Below, one piece after another: positions 53,095 through 61,040 of a DNA stretch of 64,000 nt (within the stretch, counting starts at the first letter, position 1; every line of letters starts with the position of its first letter). The stretch spans positions 124,001 to 188,000 of the forward strand of contig DLKC01000027.1 in assembly GCA_002478885.1 (NCBI GenBank). The letters are read 5' to 3'. Source of the DNA: Chitinophagaceae bacterium UBA7600 (GTDB taxonomy: Bacteria > Bacteroidota > Bacteroidia > Chitinophagales > Chitinophagaceae). Below the pieces are notes generated by a model that saw only the letters and a list, made by a program, of their open reading frames with translations, did no database searches and was not told where the DNA came from. The position numbers and the translations under genes are program-made.

Positions 53095-53458
53095 AAAATT
53101 TCTTTTAGAATTTCAAATTTAATCCAGGCAGTAAATGTAGGGTAAAAAAATTATAAACACTAATATATTTAGTATTTATTTGATAAATATTTTGGTTTTC
53201 TCTTTTTCGCCATATTTGAATAGGCTGCATCCCGCATTTATTGCGGTTGGTACAGCAACTGCCTTTTTAGTTTTAAGCTAAAACCAAAATGCTGAATCGA
53301 CAAAAAGGCTTACAAGTGAGTGACACAAAGAAAGATTCACGTGGCGGCGCAGCCCGCAGGAAAATAATTTTCTGAGCATCAACTTTTAGATATTTCAATA
53401 TTCGCTAACTTTTGTCGCTTTATTTCAGTTACATTTTCACCTGACAAACAAATTGTTT
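53095..53458. other. Intergenic region upstream of recA and trpB2
   Basis: About 360 bp between two divergent genes. It holds repeat arm R16 (53311-53337). A TAACTTTTG stretch at 53405-53413 may be part of the trpB2 promoter. No gene is supported in the rest. Confidence 0.45.
53311..53337 (-). repeat. Single repeat arm R16 (TGTCACTCA-type core)
   Basis: tacaagtgagtgacacaaag followed by aaagatt, between the divergent recA and trpB2 genes. No partner arm found. Confidence 0.7.
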
Positions 53459-54826
53459 ATGCCACAGAAAAAAATTTTTTTGAACGAATCTGATATGCCA
53501 CAACACTGGTACAATATTGTGGCTGATATGCCAAACAAGCCTTTGCCTCCATTGCATCCTGCTACAAAGCAACCCGTTGGCCCCGATGATCTTTTGCCAA
53601 TTTTTCCGCTCGACCTTATTATGCAGGAGGTAAGCAGCGAGCGCTTTATTGAAATACCCGACCAGGTGCAGGATATTTATAAAATCTGGAGACCCACACC
53701 CATGATGCGTGCGTATGGCTTGGAGAGAGTGCTAGATACACCGGCAAAAATCTATTATAAATACGAAGGTGTAAGCCCTAGTGGATCCCATAAACCAAAT
53801 ACTGCCGTGCCCCAAGCCTATTATAATAAAAAAGCAGGCGTAAAAAGGTTGACCACCGAAACCGGCGCCGGCCAGTGGGGAACAGCATTAAGCTTTGCCT
53901 GCGCACAATTTGGATTGGGCTGTGAAGTCTATATGGTTCGCATAAGTTACGACCAGAAGCCATACCGTAAATTCATGATGAACACTTTTGGTGCAGAAGT
54001 TTATGCATCGCCAAGTAACAGAACGCAAGCCGGACGAAATATTTTAGAGAAAGATCCCAATTCTACAGGGAGCCTCGGCATCGCCATTTCAGAGGCTATT
54101 GAAAGGGCTGTGGGAGATGAACATACCAAATATTCCCTTGGATCAGTTCTGAATCACGTGCTGATGCACCAAACCATCATTGGCCAGGAGGCGTTGAAGC
54201 AGCTCGAATATGCAGGCGATTTTCCCGATATTGTGATCGCTCCCCTTGGTGGGGGCTCAAACTTTGCAGGCATATCTTTTCCATTTCTCCAGCACAATTT
54301 ATTGCATGGCAAAAATGTGCGATGCATCGCGGTTGAACCTGCATCTTGCCCTAAACTTACAAAAGGTGTTTTCAAATACGATTTTGGTGATACAGCGGGT
54401 TACACGCCACTTCTGCCGATGTATACGCTTGGTCACAATTTTAAACCTGCGTCTATTCATGCCGGCGGATTGCGTTATCACGGGGCAAGTGTTATCTGTA
54501 GCCAGCTACTTAAAGATGGTCTAGTTGAAGCACAGGCCTTGCAGCAACTCGAATGTTTTGATGCCGGAATAAAGTTTGCAAAAGCAGAAGGGATTATTCC
54601 CGCACCAGAGGCAACACATGCAATTGCGCAGGTAATTCGTGAAGCGGAGCTGGCAAAAAAAGAAGGAAGCGCAAAAACTATCCTGTTTAATCTTTGCGGT
54701 CATGGTTTTGTAGACATGCAGGCTTATGCCGATTATTTCGAAGGAAAACTTAGCGATCATTTTTTTACGGATGATGAACTTTCTGCCAACCTCGCAGAAA
54801 TTGAAGCGCTGCAGCCAGCTCAATAA
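53459..54826 (+). CDS. TrpB2-type PLP enzyme (tryptophan synthase beta-like)
   Basis: 455 residues, longer than classical TrpB (about 400). The N-terminus ([20 protein letters not shown]) and [10 protein letters not shown] are TrpB2 marks. The PLP lysine is Lys112 in GSHKPNTA, and the phosphate loop is [10 protein letters not shown]. TrpB2 enzymes condense serine and indole or free substrate without a strict TrpA partner; no trpA or other trp gene is adjacent, which fits a stand-alone enzyme. The ATG at 53459 is preferred over a TTG two codons upstream. Its terminator is at 54834. Confidence 0.92.
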   Translation: MPQKKIFLNESDMPQHWYNIVADMPNKPLPPLHPATKQPVGPDDLLPIFPLDLIMQEVSSERFIEIPDQVQDIYKIWRPTPMMRAYGLERVLDTPAKIYYKYEGVSPSGSHKPNTAVPQAYYNKKAGVKRLTTETGAGQWGTALSFACAQFGLGCEVYMVRISYDQKPYRKFMMNTFGAEVYASPSNRTQAGRNILEKDPNSTGSLGIAISEAIERAVGDEHTKYSLGSVLNHVLMHQTIIGQEALKQLEYAGDFPDIVIAPLGGGSNFAGISFPFLQHNLLHGKNVRCIAVEPASCPKLTKGVFKYDFGDTAGYTPLLPMYTLGHNFKPASIHAGGLRYHGASVICSQLLKDGLVEAQALQQLECFDAGIKFAKAEGIIPAPEATHAIAQVIREAELAKKEGSAKTILFNLCGHGFVDMQAYADYFEGKLSDHFFTDDELSANLAEIEALQPAQ

Positions 54827-54833
54827 TTTGTCA

Positions 54834-54874
54834 TTAGAAAAGGGCGCAACCAAAACGGTTGTGCCTTTTTCTAA
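54834..54874 (+). terminator. Terminator of trpB2
   Basis: A near-perfect 18-bp inverted repeat (TTAGAAAAGGGCGCAACC / GGTTGTGCCTTTTTCTAA) with an internal T-rich right flank. Confidence 0.85.
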
Positions 54875-54901
54875 TGCACCGGGCTTAAGACTAATAATTA
54901 A

Positions 54902-55038
54902 GCTGCTTTTGCGTCGCGCACTTGTACAGCAACAAACAAAGCAGCAAAAGCACGGTTGCACATTATGTTATCCGTAAGAACCGGATGTTTTTATGTCGAT
55001 GTTTATTCTGCCGCACAAGAGTGCGACGCAAGCAAAGT
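54902..55038. repeat. Inverted intergenic repeat pair R17
   Basis: Left arm 54902-54927 (gctgcttttgcgtcgcgcac...) and right arm 55013-55038 (gcacaagagtgcgacgcaag...). The arms have GCTTTTGCG and CGCAAGC outer flanks; the match is looser than in other pairs. Confidence 0.8.
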
Positions 55039-55361
55039 ATAATTGAAATACTGGTGCCTGGCACCTAAACAATCAACAAAAAAAGCGAGGTTAAGCAATA
55101 CAGCTAAAAGTAAAACCGGTGTTATTAATGCAGGTTGAGTGTTTCAGAAAAAATCGGGTAGCAACGGCCAAAAAACCGGAACGGATTATTGACTTAACTT
55201 TATCGCCGAAGTTTAATGCTCGGATTATTATTAAGGCACATTTGATAAACGGGGATGACGCTGCCTTATTGAGTTGCACCGATATTAAATTGTTTTGCCC
55301 TGGCAGGCCAACATTTTGCACTATTCTATTTTCTTCGTTTTGAGAACAAAATTGTTATTAA

Positions 55362-56777
55362 ATGCAACAAGCAATAGCAGTACAACCAGTTAATACGAGT
55401 GCAGATAATTTACTGCCAAAGCTGAATGCATTGCGCAGCTTCTATAACTCCATGGCGACGCGTTCTTATGCATTTCGCAAAAAGCAACTCTTAAACCTTC
55501 GCGATGCGGTTTTGCAACACGAGCAGGAACTCTACGATGCGCTTTATGCCGATCTAAAGAAAAGTCCGGAAGAAACATGGGTTACCGAAACCGGGTTTTT
55601 TTTAGCTGAAATTAACGCAACGATCAAAAGCCTTAAGGGGTGGATGCGGCCCGAAAGTGTTGGCACTAACCTGCTGAACCTGCCTTCTTCTAGCTTTATT
55701 ATAAGCGAGCCTTTGGGTGTTGTACTCATTATCGCTCCTTGGAATTATCCGATGCAGTTATTATTCACACCGCTTATCGGTGCAATCGCTTCAGGCAATT
55801 GTGTAGTTATGAAACCGAGCGAATTCGCGCCGGCTACCTCTGCTATCATGCACAAGATTATTCGGCAGGTTTTTCCTGAGGAGTATATTTTGTATGTAGA
55901 AGGAGATGGGGCAGATGTAATTCCCGCCATGATGAACAATTTTATTTTCGACCATATCTTCTATACCGGCAGCACCGCTGTGGGCAAAATCATTTACCAG
56001 GCAGCATCAAAAAATCTTGTTCCCGTAACACTTGAACTCGGCGGCAAAAGTCCATGCGTAGTAGAAAGCGATGCCGATATTAAAATTGCGGCAAGAAGAA
56101 TTGCACTCACAAAATTTTCCAATGCAGGGCAAATGTGCGTGGCGCCCGACTATGTGCTGGTGCATGCTTCGGTGAAAGATAAATTGGTAGCCGAACTAAA
56201 AACATGGATCGAAAAATTTTATTCGTCCGATCCTTCCACTTCGTATAATTATGGAAAGATCATCAACAAAAGGCAGTTTGATCGACTCGTGAAATATCTG
56301 GAGCAGGGAAATATTCTTTATGGCGGCCAGTTCAATGCTTCACAGCTTTATATCGCGCCTACGCTCATGGGTGATATTGCAAGCGACGCGCCAGTAATGA
56401 GCGACGAAATTTTTGGACCCATACTACCCATCATTTCATTCGATAACAAAGACCAGGCTTTATACACAATTGCGGCAAACAAAAACCCGTTGGCGTTTTA
56501 TATTTTCACGCGGAGTAGCGGCAACGAAGAGTTCTGGCTAAACAATGTATCGTTTGGCGGCGGTTGCGTGAACAACGCGAGCTGGCATCTCACCAATCAT
56601 CATTTGCCTTTCGGTGGCAGAGGTTTCAGCGGAACAGGTAATTATCATGGAAGGTTTTCCTTCAACACCTTCAGTCATAAAAAAGCGGTGATGAAAACGC
56701 CAACCTGGTTTGATCCTGATGTAAAATATCCGCCATTCAAGGGTAAATTGAAATTGTTTAAATGGGTAATCAGGTAA
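55362..56777 (+). CDS. Aldehyde dehydrogenase (class-3-like)
   Basis: 471 residues; NAD(P)-dependent oxidation of aldehydes to acids. Motifs: SEPLGVVLIIAPWNYPMQLLF, VMKPSEFAPATS, FYTGSTAVGKIIYQ, LELGGKSPCVV with the general-base Glu, and FSNAGQMCVAPDYVL with the catalytic Cys. The short, roughly 470-residue length and C-terminal HGRFSFNTFSHKKAVM place it with the class-3/fatty-aldehyde-dehydrogenase group. The substrate is probably a medium- or long-chain aldehyde (inference). It stands alone. Confidence 0.93.
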   Translation: MQQAIAVQPVNTSADNLLPKLNALRSFYNSMATRSYAFRKKQLLNLRDAVLQHEQELYDALYADLKKSPEETWVTETGFFLAEINATIKSLKGWMRPESVGTNLLNLPSSSFIISEPLGVVLIIAPWNYPMQLLFTPLIGAIASGNCVVMKPSEFAPATSAIMHKIIRQVFPEEYILYVEGDGADVIPAMMNNFIFDHIFYTGSTAVGKIIYQAASKNLVPVTLELGGKSPCVVESDADIKIAARRIALTKFSNAGQMCVAPDYVLVHASVKDKLVAELKTWIEKFYSSDPSTSYNYGKIINKRQFDRLVKYLEQGNILYGGQFNASQLYIAPTLMGDIASDAPVMSDEIFGPILPIISFDNKDQALYTIAANKNPLAFYIFTRSSGNEEFWLNNVSFGGGCVNNASWHLTNHHLPFGGRGFSGTGNYHGRFSFNTFSHKKAVMKTPTWFDPDVKYPPFKGKLKLFKWVIR

Positions 56778-56812
56778 GTAATTTTTTGAACCCGGCTCCA
56801 GTTCATTAATGA

Positions 56813-56839
56813 GTCTTTGCTTGCGTCGCACTCTTGTAC
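56813..56839 (+). repeat. Single repeat arm R18
   Basis: gtctttgcttgcgtcgcact followed by cttgtac, between the aldehyde dehydrogenase and peroxidase genes. No partner nearby. Confidence 0.75.
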
Positions 56840-56895
56840 TGTTTCGCCCTGGTCGGCATATGTTTTGAGCAAAACCAACAGTATAAACGTAATCA

Positions 56896-57564
56896 TTGGA
56901 AAAGTTTTTGAAATATCTCGCCGTGTTTTTGGCCATCATATTTATTATGGTGCTGGCGGTAAAACAAAATAACATGACGATAAGGCAATCGGTGTTAAAA
57001 GCAATTTATCCGGCACTAATGTCGGTGGGAAAGTTTTTTGGAACGAACGATAGGATCAAGACAAATACGAACAATATTAAGCCGCCGGGTTCCTTTTATG
57101 GTTTGTCAGCTATTGCCAACAATGGCGAAATATTCAGCTTCGATTCCCTCGAAGGAAAAAAAGTGATGTTGGTAAATACGGCCAGTGATTGTGGTTACAC
57201 CGGCCAATACGATGAACTGGAAAAATTATACCAGCAATACAAAGGCAAACTCGTTATAATTGCTTTTCCCGCAAATGATTTTAAAGACCAGGAGGCAGCT
57301 AGTGATGATGCAATTGCAACCTTCTGCAAACTCAATTATGGTATTACTTTTCCGTTAATGAAAAAATCAGTGGTAATAAAAAGATTTGATCAAAATAGCG
57401 TGTTTCAATGGTTGAGCGATAAGAGTAAAAATGGGTGGAACGATAAAGAGCCAACCTGGAATTTTTCCAAATATCTTGTGGACGGGCATGGCAAATTGGT
57501 CAGTTATTTTGATCCGTCTATTTCTCCACTAAGCAAAGACGTAATCGACGCTATAAACAGGTAA
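56896..57564 (+). CDS. Membrane-anchored glutathione-peroxidase-like protein, TTG start
   Basis: 222 residues with a TM anchor (FLKYLAVFLAIIFIMVLAV) and a thioredoxin-fold peroxidase domain exposed outside the cytoplasm. The peroxidatic Cys is in NTASDCGYTGQY; FPANDFKDQE keeps the tetrad Gln but replaces the usual FPCNQF Cys and Gln; EPTWNFSKYLVDGHG gives the Trp-Asn pair. A Cys in ATFCKLNYGITFP matches the resolving position, so a thioredoxin-type (2-Cys) cycle is likely. The start is TTG at 56896; the next Met (codon 18) would cut off most of the anchor. Its stop overlaps the next gene by 1 nt. Confidence 0.85.
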   Translation: MEKFLKYLAVFLAIIFIMVLAVKQNNMTIRQSVLKAIYPALMSVGKFFGTNDRIKTNTNNIKPPGSFYGLSAIANNGEIFSFDSLEGKKVMLVNTASDCGYTGQYDELEKLYQQYKGKLVIIAFPANDFKDQEAASDDAIATFCKLNYGITFPLMKKSVVIKRFDQNSVFQWLSDKSKNGWNDKEPTWNFSKYLVDGHGKLVSYFDPSISPLSKDVIDAINR

Positions 57565-58553
57565 TGAAAGCACGCCCTACACATAATCCAGAACTGGCCT
57601 TTATAAAAGAAAACTGGCCTGGTAACCCGCTTAATGAGCTTGGTCAATACGTTAATTTGGATGGACCTTCAGAGAAAGGCCTTGGTGACCTTTTAAAATG
57701 GCAATTTGGCCCAAAGCCAATGAAGCAGTTAAAAAAAAACCAGCAAACAAACGTGGCTGTCGAAACAAACAGTAATTTATTGCGCGATAGAAACGATGGC
57801 ATTACCTGGTTTGGTCACACGACCTTTTTGTTTACCATGGCTGGTAAGCACTTGATTACGGATCCTGTTTTTTACAATGTAAGCCTGCTCAAGCGCTACA
57901 CAGACCTGCCACTTGCCGTAAAAGAACTTAACAGCATCGATTATATTTTGCTTTCGCATAATCATCGTGACCATTGCGATGAAAGAAGCTTGAAAGAATT
58001 ATGCGCTTACAATCCTGATGCAGTTATTCTTACAGGTTTAGGATTGAGTGCAATACTCAGAAAGTGGAGAATCGAAAACCCGGTTATTGAAGCAGGCTGG
58101 TACCAGGCATACCACGAAATGGGAGATATTGCTATCACTTATTTACCCGCCAAACACTGGAACAGGCGCGGGTTCACCGACCTTAACGAAATGCTCTGGG
58201 GCAGTTTCATGATTGAATACAACCATAAGAAAATCTATTTCGGTGCTGATAGCGGCTTAGGCTGCCATTTTGAAGAAATAGGTTTGCTTTACCCTGGTAT
58301 TGACTATGCGTTCATCGGAATCGGCGCCTATGAGCCAAATTGGTTCATGCGCACCAGTCATACCGGCCCAGCAGATGCGCTGGAAGCTGTCAGTATGCTG
58401 AAGGCAAAGCATTTTATTCCGATGCACTATGGTACATTTGATCTGAGTGATGAGCCAATATTCTATCCTCTAAGTGAATTGCAGCAACTAGTGACTACAC
58501 GACAAGTAGACGGAGTAAGGCCAATGAGTATCGGAGATAAGTTGTTACTTTAA
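57564..58553 (+). CDS. NAPE-PLD-like metallo-beta-lactamase-fold hydrolase
   Basis: 329 residues. MBL-fold motifs: TWFGHTTFLFTMAGKHLITDPVF, LSHNHRDHCDERS (HxHxDH zinc motif), YFGADSGLGCHFEEIG and MHYGTFDLSD. This is the arrangement of N-acylphosphatidylethanolamine phospholipase D relatives; in bacteria these act on phospholipids or related phosphodiesters, and the substrate here is not known. The ATG overlaps the peroxidase stop by 1 nt, so the two are translationally coupled. They could deal together with oxidised or damaged lipids (speculation). Confidence 0.85.
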   Translation: MKARPTHNPELAFIKENWPGNPLNELGQYVNLDGPSEKGLGDLLKWQFGPKPMKQLKKNQQTNVAVETNSNLLRDRNDGITWFGHTTFLFTMAGKHLITDPVFYNVSLLKRYTDLPLAVKELNSIDYILLSHNHRDHCDERSLKELCAYNPDAVILTGLGLSAILRKWRIENPVIEAGWYQAYHEMGDIAITYLPAKHWNRRGFTDLNEMLWGSFMIEYNHKKIYFGADSGLGCHFEEIGLLYPGIDYAFIGIGAYEPNWFMRTSHTGPADALEAVSMLKAKHFIPMHYGTFDLSDEPIFYPLSELQQLVTTRQVDGVRPMSIGDKLLL

Positions 58554-58585
58554 AAAGAAAACAGCAGCCGTTAACATAAAAATTT

Positions 58586-59035
58586 ATGACAACAATTTTA
58601 AACGCGACTGACCGCGAAGCCACATTGAAACGTTTTGAAACATTGCAGTCTTCAACCCAACGTTTGTGGGGAACTATGTCTGCCGAGGAAATGTTGTGGC
58701 ACCTCCGTAGTCAGCTTGAATTGGCGTTGGGTATTACAAGGCAAACGACTTTTGTAAAATCGACTCTTGCTTTTCCACCAGTGCGTTGGCTTCTGTTGTA
58801 CATAATACCCTGGCCAAAAGGCTCAAGAACTGCCCCGGAAATGAATGTAAAAAAACTGCATCCCGGTGTGAAGGATGTGCTAACAGAAAAACAGTTGTTG
58901 TTTGCGCGGTTAAATGAAACACTAGCTGCGAACGAATTAAATGCACACCCGCTGTTCGGCAAAATGAATATGACCTTGTGGGGCAGGCTTATCTGGAAAC
59001 ATTTTGATCATCATCTGCGACAATTCGGATTATGA
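58586..59035 (+). CDS. DUF1569 / DinB-like protein
   Basis: 149 residues. A helical bundle with TMSAEEMLWHLRSQLELALGI, LLLYIIPWPKGSRTAPEM and a C-terminal GRLIWKHFDHHLRQFGL. The conserved His residues (MLWHL, KHFDHHLRQ) are typical of the DinB-type metal-binding bundle that includes DUF1569. Function is unknown. It follows the MBL gene by 32 bp and may share its transcript. Confidence 0.8.
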   Translation: MTTILNATDREATLKRFETLQSSTQRLWGTMSAEEMLWHLRSQLELALGITRQTTFVKSTLAFPPVRWLLLYIIPWPKGSRTAPEMNVKKLHPGVKDVLTEKQLLFARLNETLAANELNAHPLFGKMNMTLWGRLIWKHFDHHLRQFGL

Positions 59036-59080
59036 TTCGGGTAATGCTGCAGAAATAACCATCATCAAAAAAACTCGGCT

Positions 59081-59593
59081 ATGTTTACAAAAACAGACAT
59101 TGAAAAATATTTCGTTGCTGAAAAACTGGAGAGCCTGGTTTTTATTTTCATCGGTGTTGCTGCTATTATAATTGCATTGGTTGGGCTACTGATTTGGAAA
59201 ACGCAATACTGGAAAGGCGCCGCCATTCCTTTGATTGCTATTGCGCTTATACAGGTAGTAGTCGGTTATACTGTTTATGCAAGAAGCGATAGGCAAAGAA
59301 CCGATATAGTTTATGCATTTGATATGAACCCGGATAAATTAGAAAACGAAGAACTTCCACGCATGCACGCGGTAAACAGAAACTTTGTTATTTATCGCTG
59401 GGTAGAAATACTGTTGTTTGTTGCGGGCCTCGTACTAGTGTTTACCTGTAAAAATGATGCTGGTAAACAGTTTTGGCTGGGCCTTGGTTTGGCATTGGCA
59501 TTGCAGGCAGCTGTTATGCTTATTGCAGATTTTTTTGCTGAACAAAGAGCCTTGAATTACACCGGAGGTTTGCAGGCGTTTTTGAAAAAATAG
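59081..59593 (+). CDS. Four-helix membrane protein of unknown function
   Basis: 170 residues with four predicted TM helices (about 19-39, 46-66, 108-126, 130-150) and soluble connecting loops (YARSDRQRTDIVYAFDMNPDK). No recognised domain. It follows the DUF1569 gene by 45 bp on the same strand; the pair could be one unit. No catalytic motif visible. Confidence 0.65.
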   Translation: MFTKTDIEKYFVAEKLESLVFIFIGVAAIIIALVGLLIWKTQYWKGAAIPLIAIALIQVVVGYTVYARSDRQRTDIVYAFDMNPDKLENEELPRMHAVNRNFVIYRWVEILLFVAGLVLVFTCKNDAGKQFWLGLGLALALQAAVMLIADFFAEQRALNYTGGLQAFLKK

Positions 59594-59704
59594 CCAGAGC
59601 GGGAGCGTGGCTTAGACCTGCACTTTCAATAATCATCATTCCGGAATGTGATTTGCTTTATATTTACATTCCGTGATTGCCTGCCGGACAAAAAATTTAT
59701 CAAA

Positions 59705-60772
59705 TTGAGAACTGTTATTACCGGTACCGGATGTTACATCCCATCAGAAGTTAAGACCAATACAGAATTCACGATTCACCACTTTTATGGTGAAGACCAT
59801 GAACCTATCCCTACCCCGCAACATGAGGTGGTGGAAAAATTTAAACAGATCACCGGAATTATAGAAAGACGTTATGCAAGTGAAGATCTGAACGCTTCCG
59901 ACATCGGCGCGATTGCCGCGGCCAAAGCAATTGAAAATGCAGGCATCGATCCCGAAACAATCGATCAGGTAATTGTCGCGCAAAACTTCGGAAACGTTAT
60001 TAAGCATACGATCCAGACCGACGCTGTGCCTTCTATCGCTTCACGGATCAAGCATACCCTTGGTATAAAAAATCCTTCCTGTGTTTGCTACGACATTTTG
60101 TTTGGCTGCCCTGGCTGGCTGCAGGGCGTTATACAGGCTGATGCTTTTTTTAAAGCGGGTATCGCAAGGAAAATTCTTGTAATAGGCACCGAAACACTTA
60201 GCCGGGTAATTGATAAATATGATCGCGACAGTATGATCTTTAGCGATGGCGCAGGCGCAACCGTGTTGGAATCTAAAGAGGGCAATGGCAATAGCGGCAT
60301 ACTAAGCACAGCAGTACAATCGCATTGCGTTGAAGAAGTGAACTATATTAATATGGGTAAGTCTTATTTTCCCGGCGCCGATCCTTCTATCCGCTACATA
60401 AAAATGAAGGGCCGTAAAGTATATGAATATGCATTAGTACACGTGCCAGGGGCTATGAAAGATTGTTTCGATAAAACCGGCTTGCCCATTACGTCGCTCA
60501 AAAAGATTTTTATTCACCAGGCCAACGAAAAAATGGACGAAGCCATCGTAAAGGCTTTTTATAAATTATATAGTATCCCAAAAGCACCCGAATATATTAT
60601 GCCTATGAATATTCAAAAAATGGGCAACAGTTCGGTGGCAACTATTCCCACGCTCTTAGATATGGTTTACAAAGGCATGATTCCAGATCACGATCTCCAC
60701 AAAGACGATATCGTGCTGTTTGCATCAGTTGGCGCAGGCATGAACATCAACGCCATTACCTATAGAATTTAA
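59705..60772 (+). CDS. 3-oxoacyl-ACP synthase III-family (KAS III / FabH-like) enzyme, TTG start
   Basis: 355 residues. The chosen TTG (59705-59707) gives MRTVITGTGCYIPSEV, the standard FabH N-terminus; a GTG 19 codons upstream is less likely. The Cys-His-Asn triad is complete: Cys135 (ILFGCPGW), His271 (IFIHQAN) and Asn308 (MGNSSVATIPT). It condenses an acyl-CoA primer with malonyl-ACP. The insert of about 25 residues (NTEFTIHHFYGEDHEPIPTP) and the unusual CVCYDILFGC context set it apart from housekeeping FabH, so it may be a secondary KAS III for a special lipid or pigment (inference). Confidence 0.88.
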   Translation: MRTVITGTGCYIPSEVKTNTEFTIHHFYGEDHEPIPTPQHEVVEKFKQITGIIERRYASEDLNASDIGAIAAAKAIENAGIDPETIDQVIVAQNFGNVIKHTIQTDAVPSIASRIKHTLGIKNPSCVCYDILFGCPGWLQGVIQADAFFKAGIARKILVIGTETLSRVIDKYDRDSMIFSDGAGATVLESKEGNGNSGILSTAVQSHCVEEVNYINMGKSYFPGADPSIRYIKMKGRKVYEYALVHVPGAMKDCFDKTGLPITSLKKIFIHQANEKMDEAIVKAFYKLYSIPKAPEYIMPMNIQKMGNSSVATIPTLLDMVYKGMIPDHDLHKDDIVLFASVGAGMNINAITYRI

Positions 60773-60810
60773 CAAGGATAATTTTTGTGGTCCCGGCTTA
60801 TATACAGGTG

Positions 60811-61010
60811 GCAACTGCTGTTGCGTCGCACTCTTGTGCGCCATACCATTACTCAGCAACAAGATAATTCATGTCTATTTGCCTTGATAATACAAAAACA
60901 GCAGCGGACATAAGCAATATAGTCAAACTGATTTCCGCAAGTCAAGCTGATTGCCTGCTACTTGTCGATTTTTTTTCCAATAGTACAAGCGTGCGACGCA
61001 ACAGACGACG
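60811..61010. repeat. Inverted intergenic repeat pair R19
   Basis: Left arm 60811-60839 (...ctgttgcgtcgcactcttgt) and right arm 60983-61010 (gtacaagcgtgcgacgcaac...). It lies between convergent genes (KAS III and the BNR protein) that have no other visible terminator. Confidence 0.85.
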
Positions 61011-61040
61011 ACACTAAGACAAACAGCTGGTTCCAAAATC

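Larger units (their letters stand above)
54827..55361. other. Intergenic region with terminator and repeat pair
   Basis: 535 bp. The terminator (54834-54874) and repeat pair R17 (54902-55038) fill the first part. From 55039 to 55361 I see only short frames on either strand (up to about 75 codons) without recognisable domains or a convincing start; I do not annotate them. Confidence 0.5.

Noticed and set aside
55091..55343. Overlapping 74-76 codon frames on both strands before the aldehyde dehydrogenase
   Set aside because: No domain, no convincing start, and the two strands are equally open; likely chance.
4661..61010. Repeats as a CRISPR array or insertion sequence
   Set aside because: Copies are dispersed over 56 kb with irregular gaps and opposite orientations, there are no spacers of regular length, no cas genes and no transposase.
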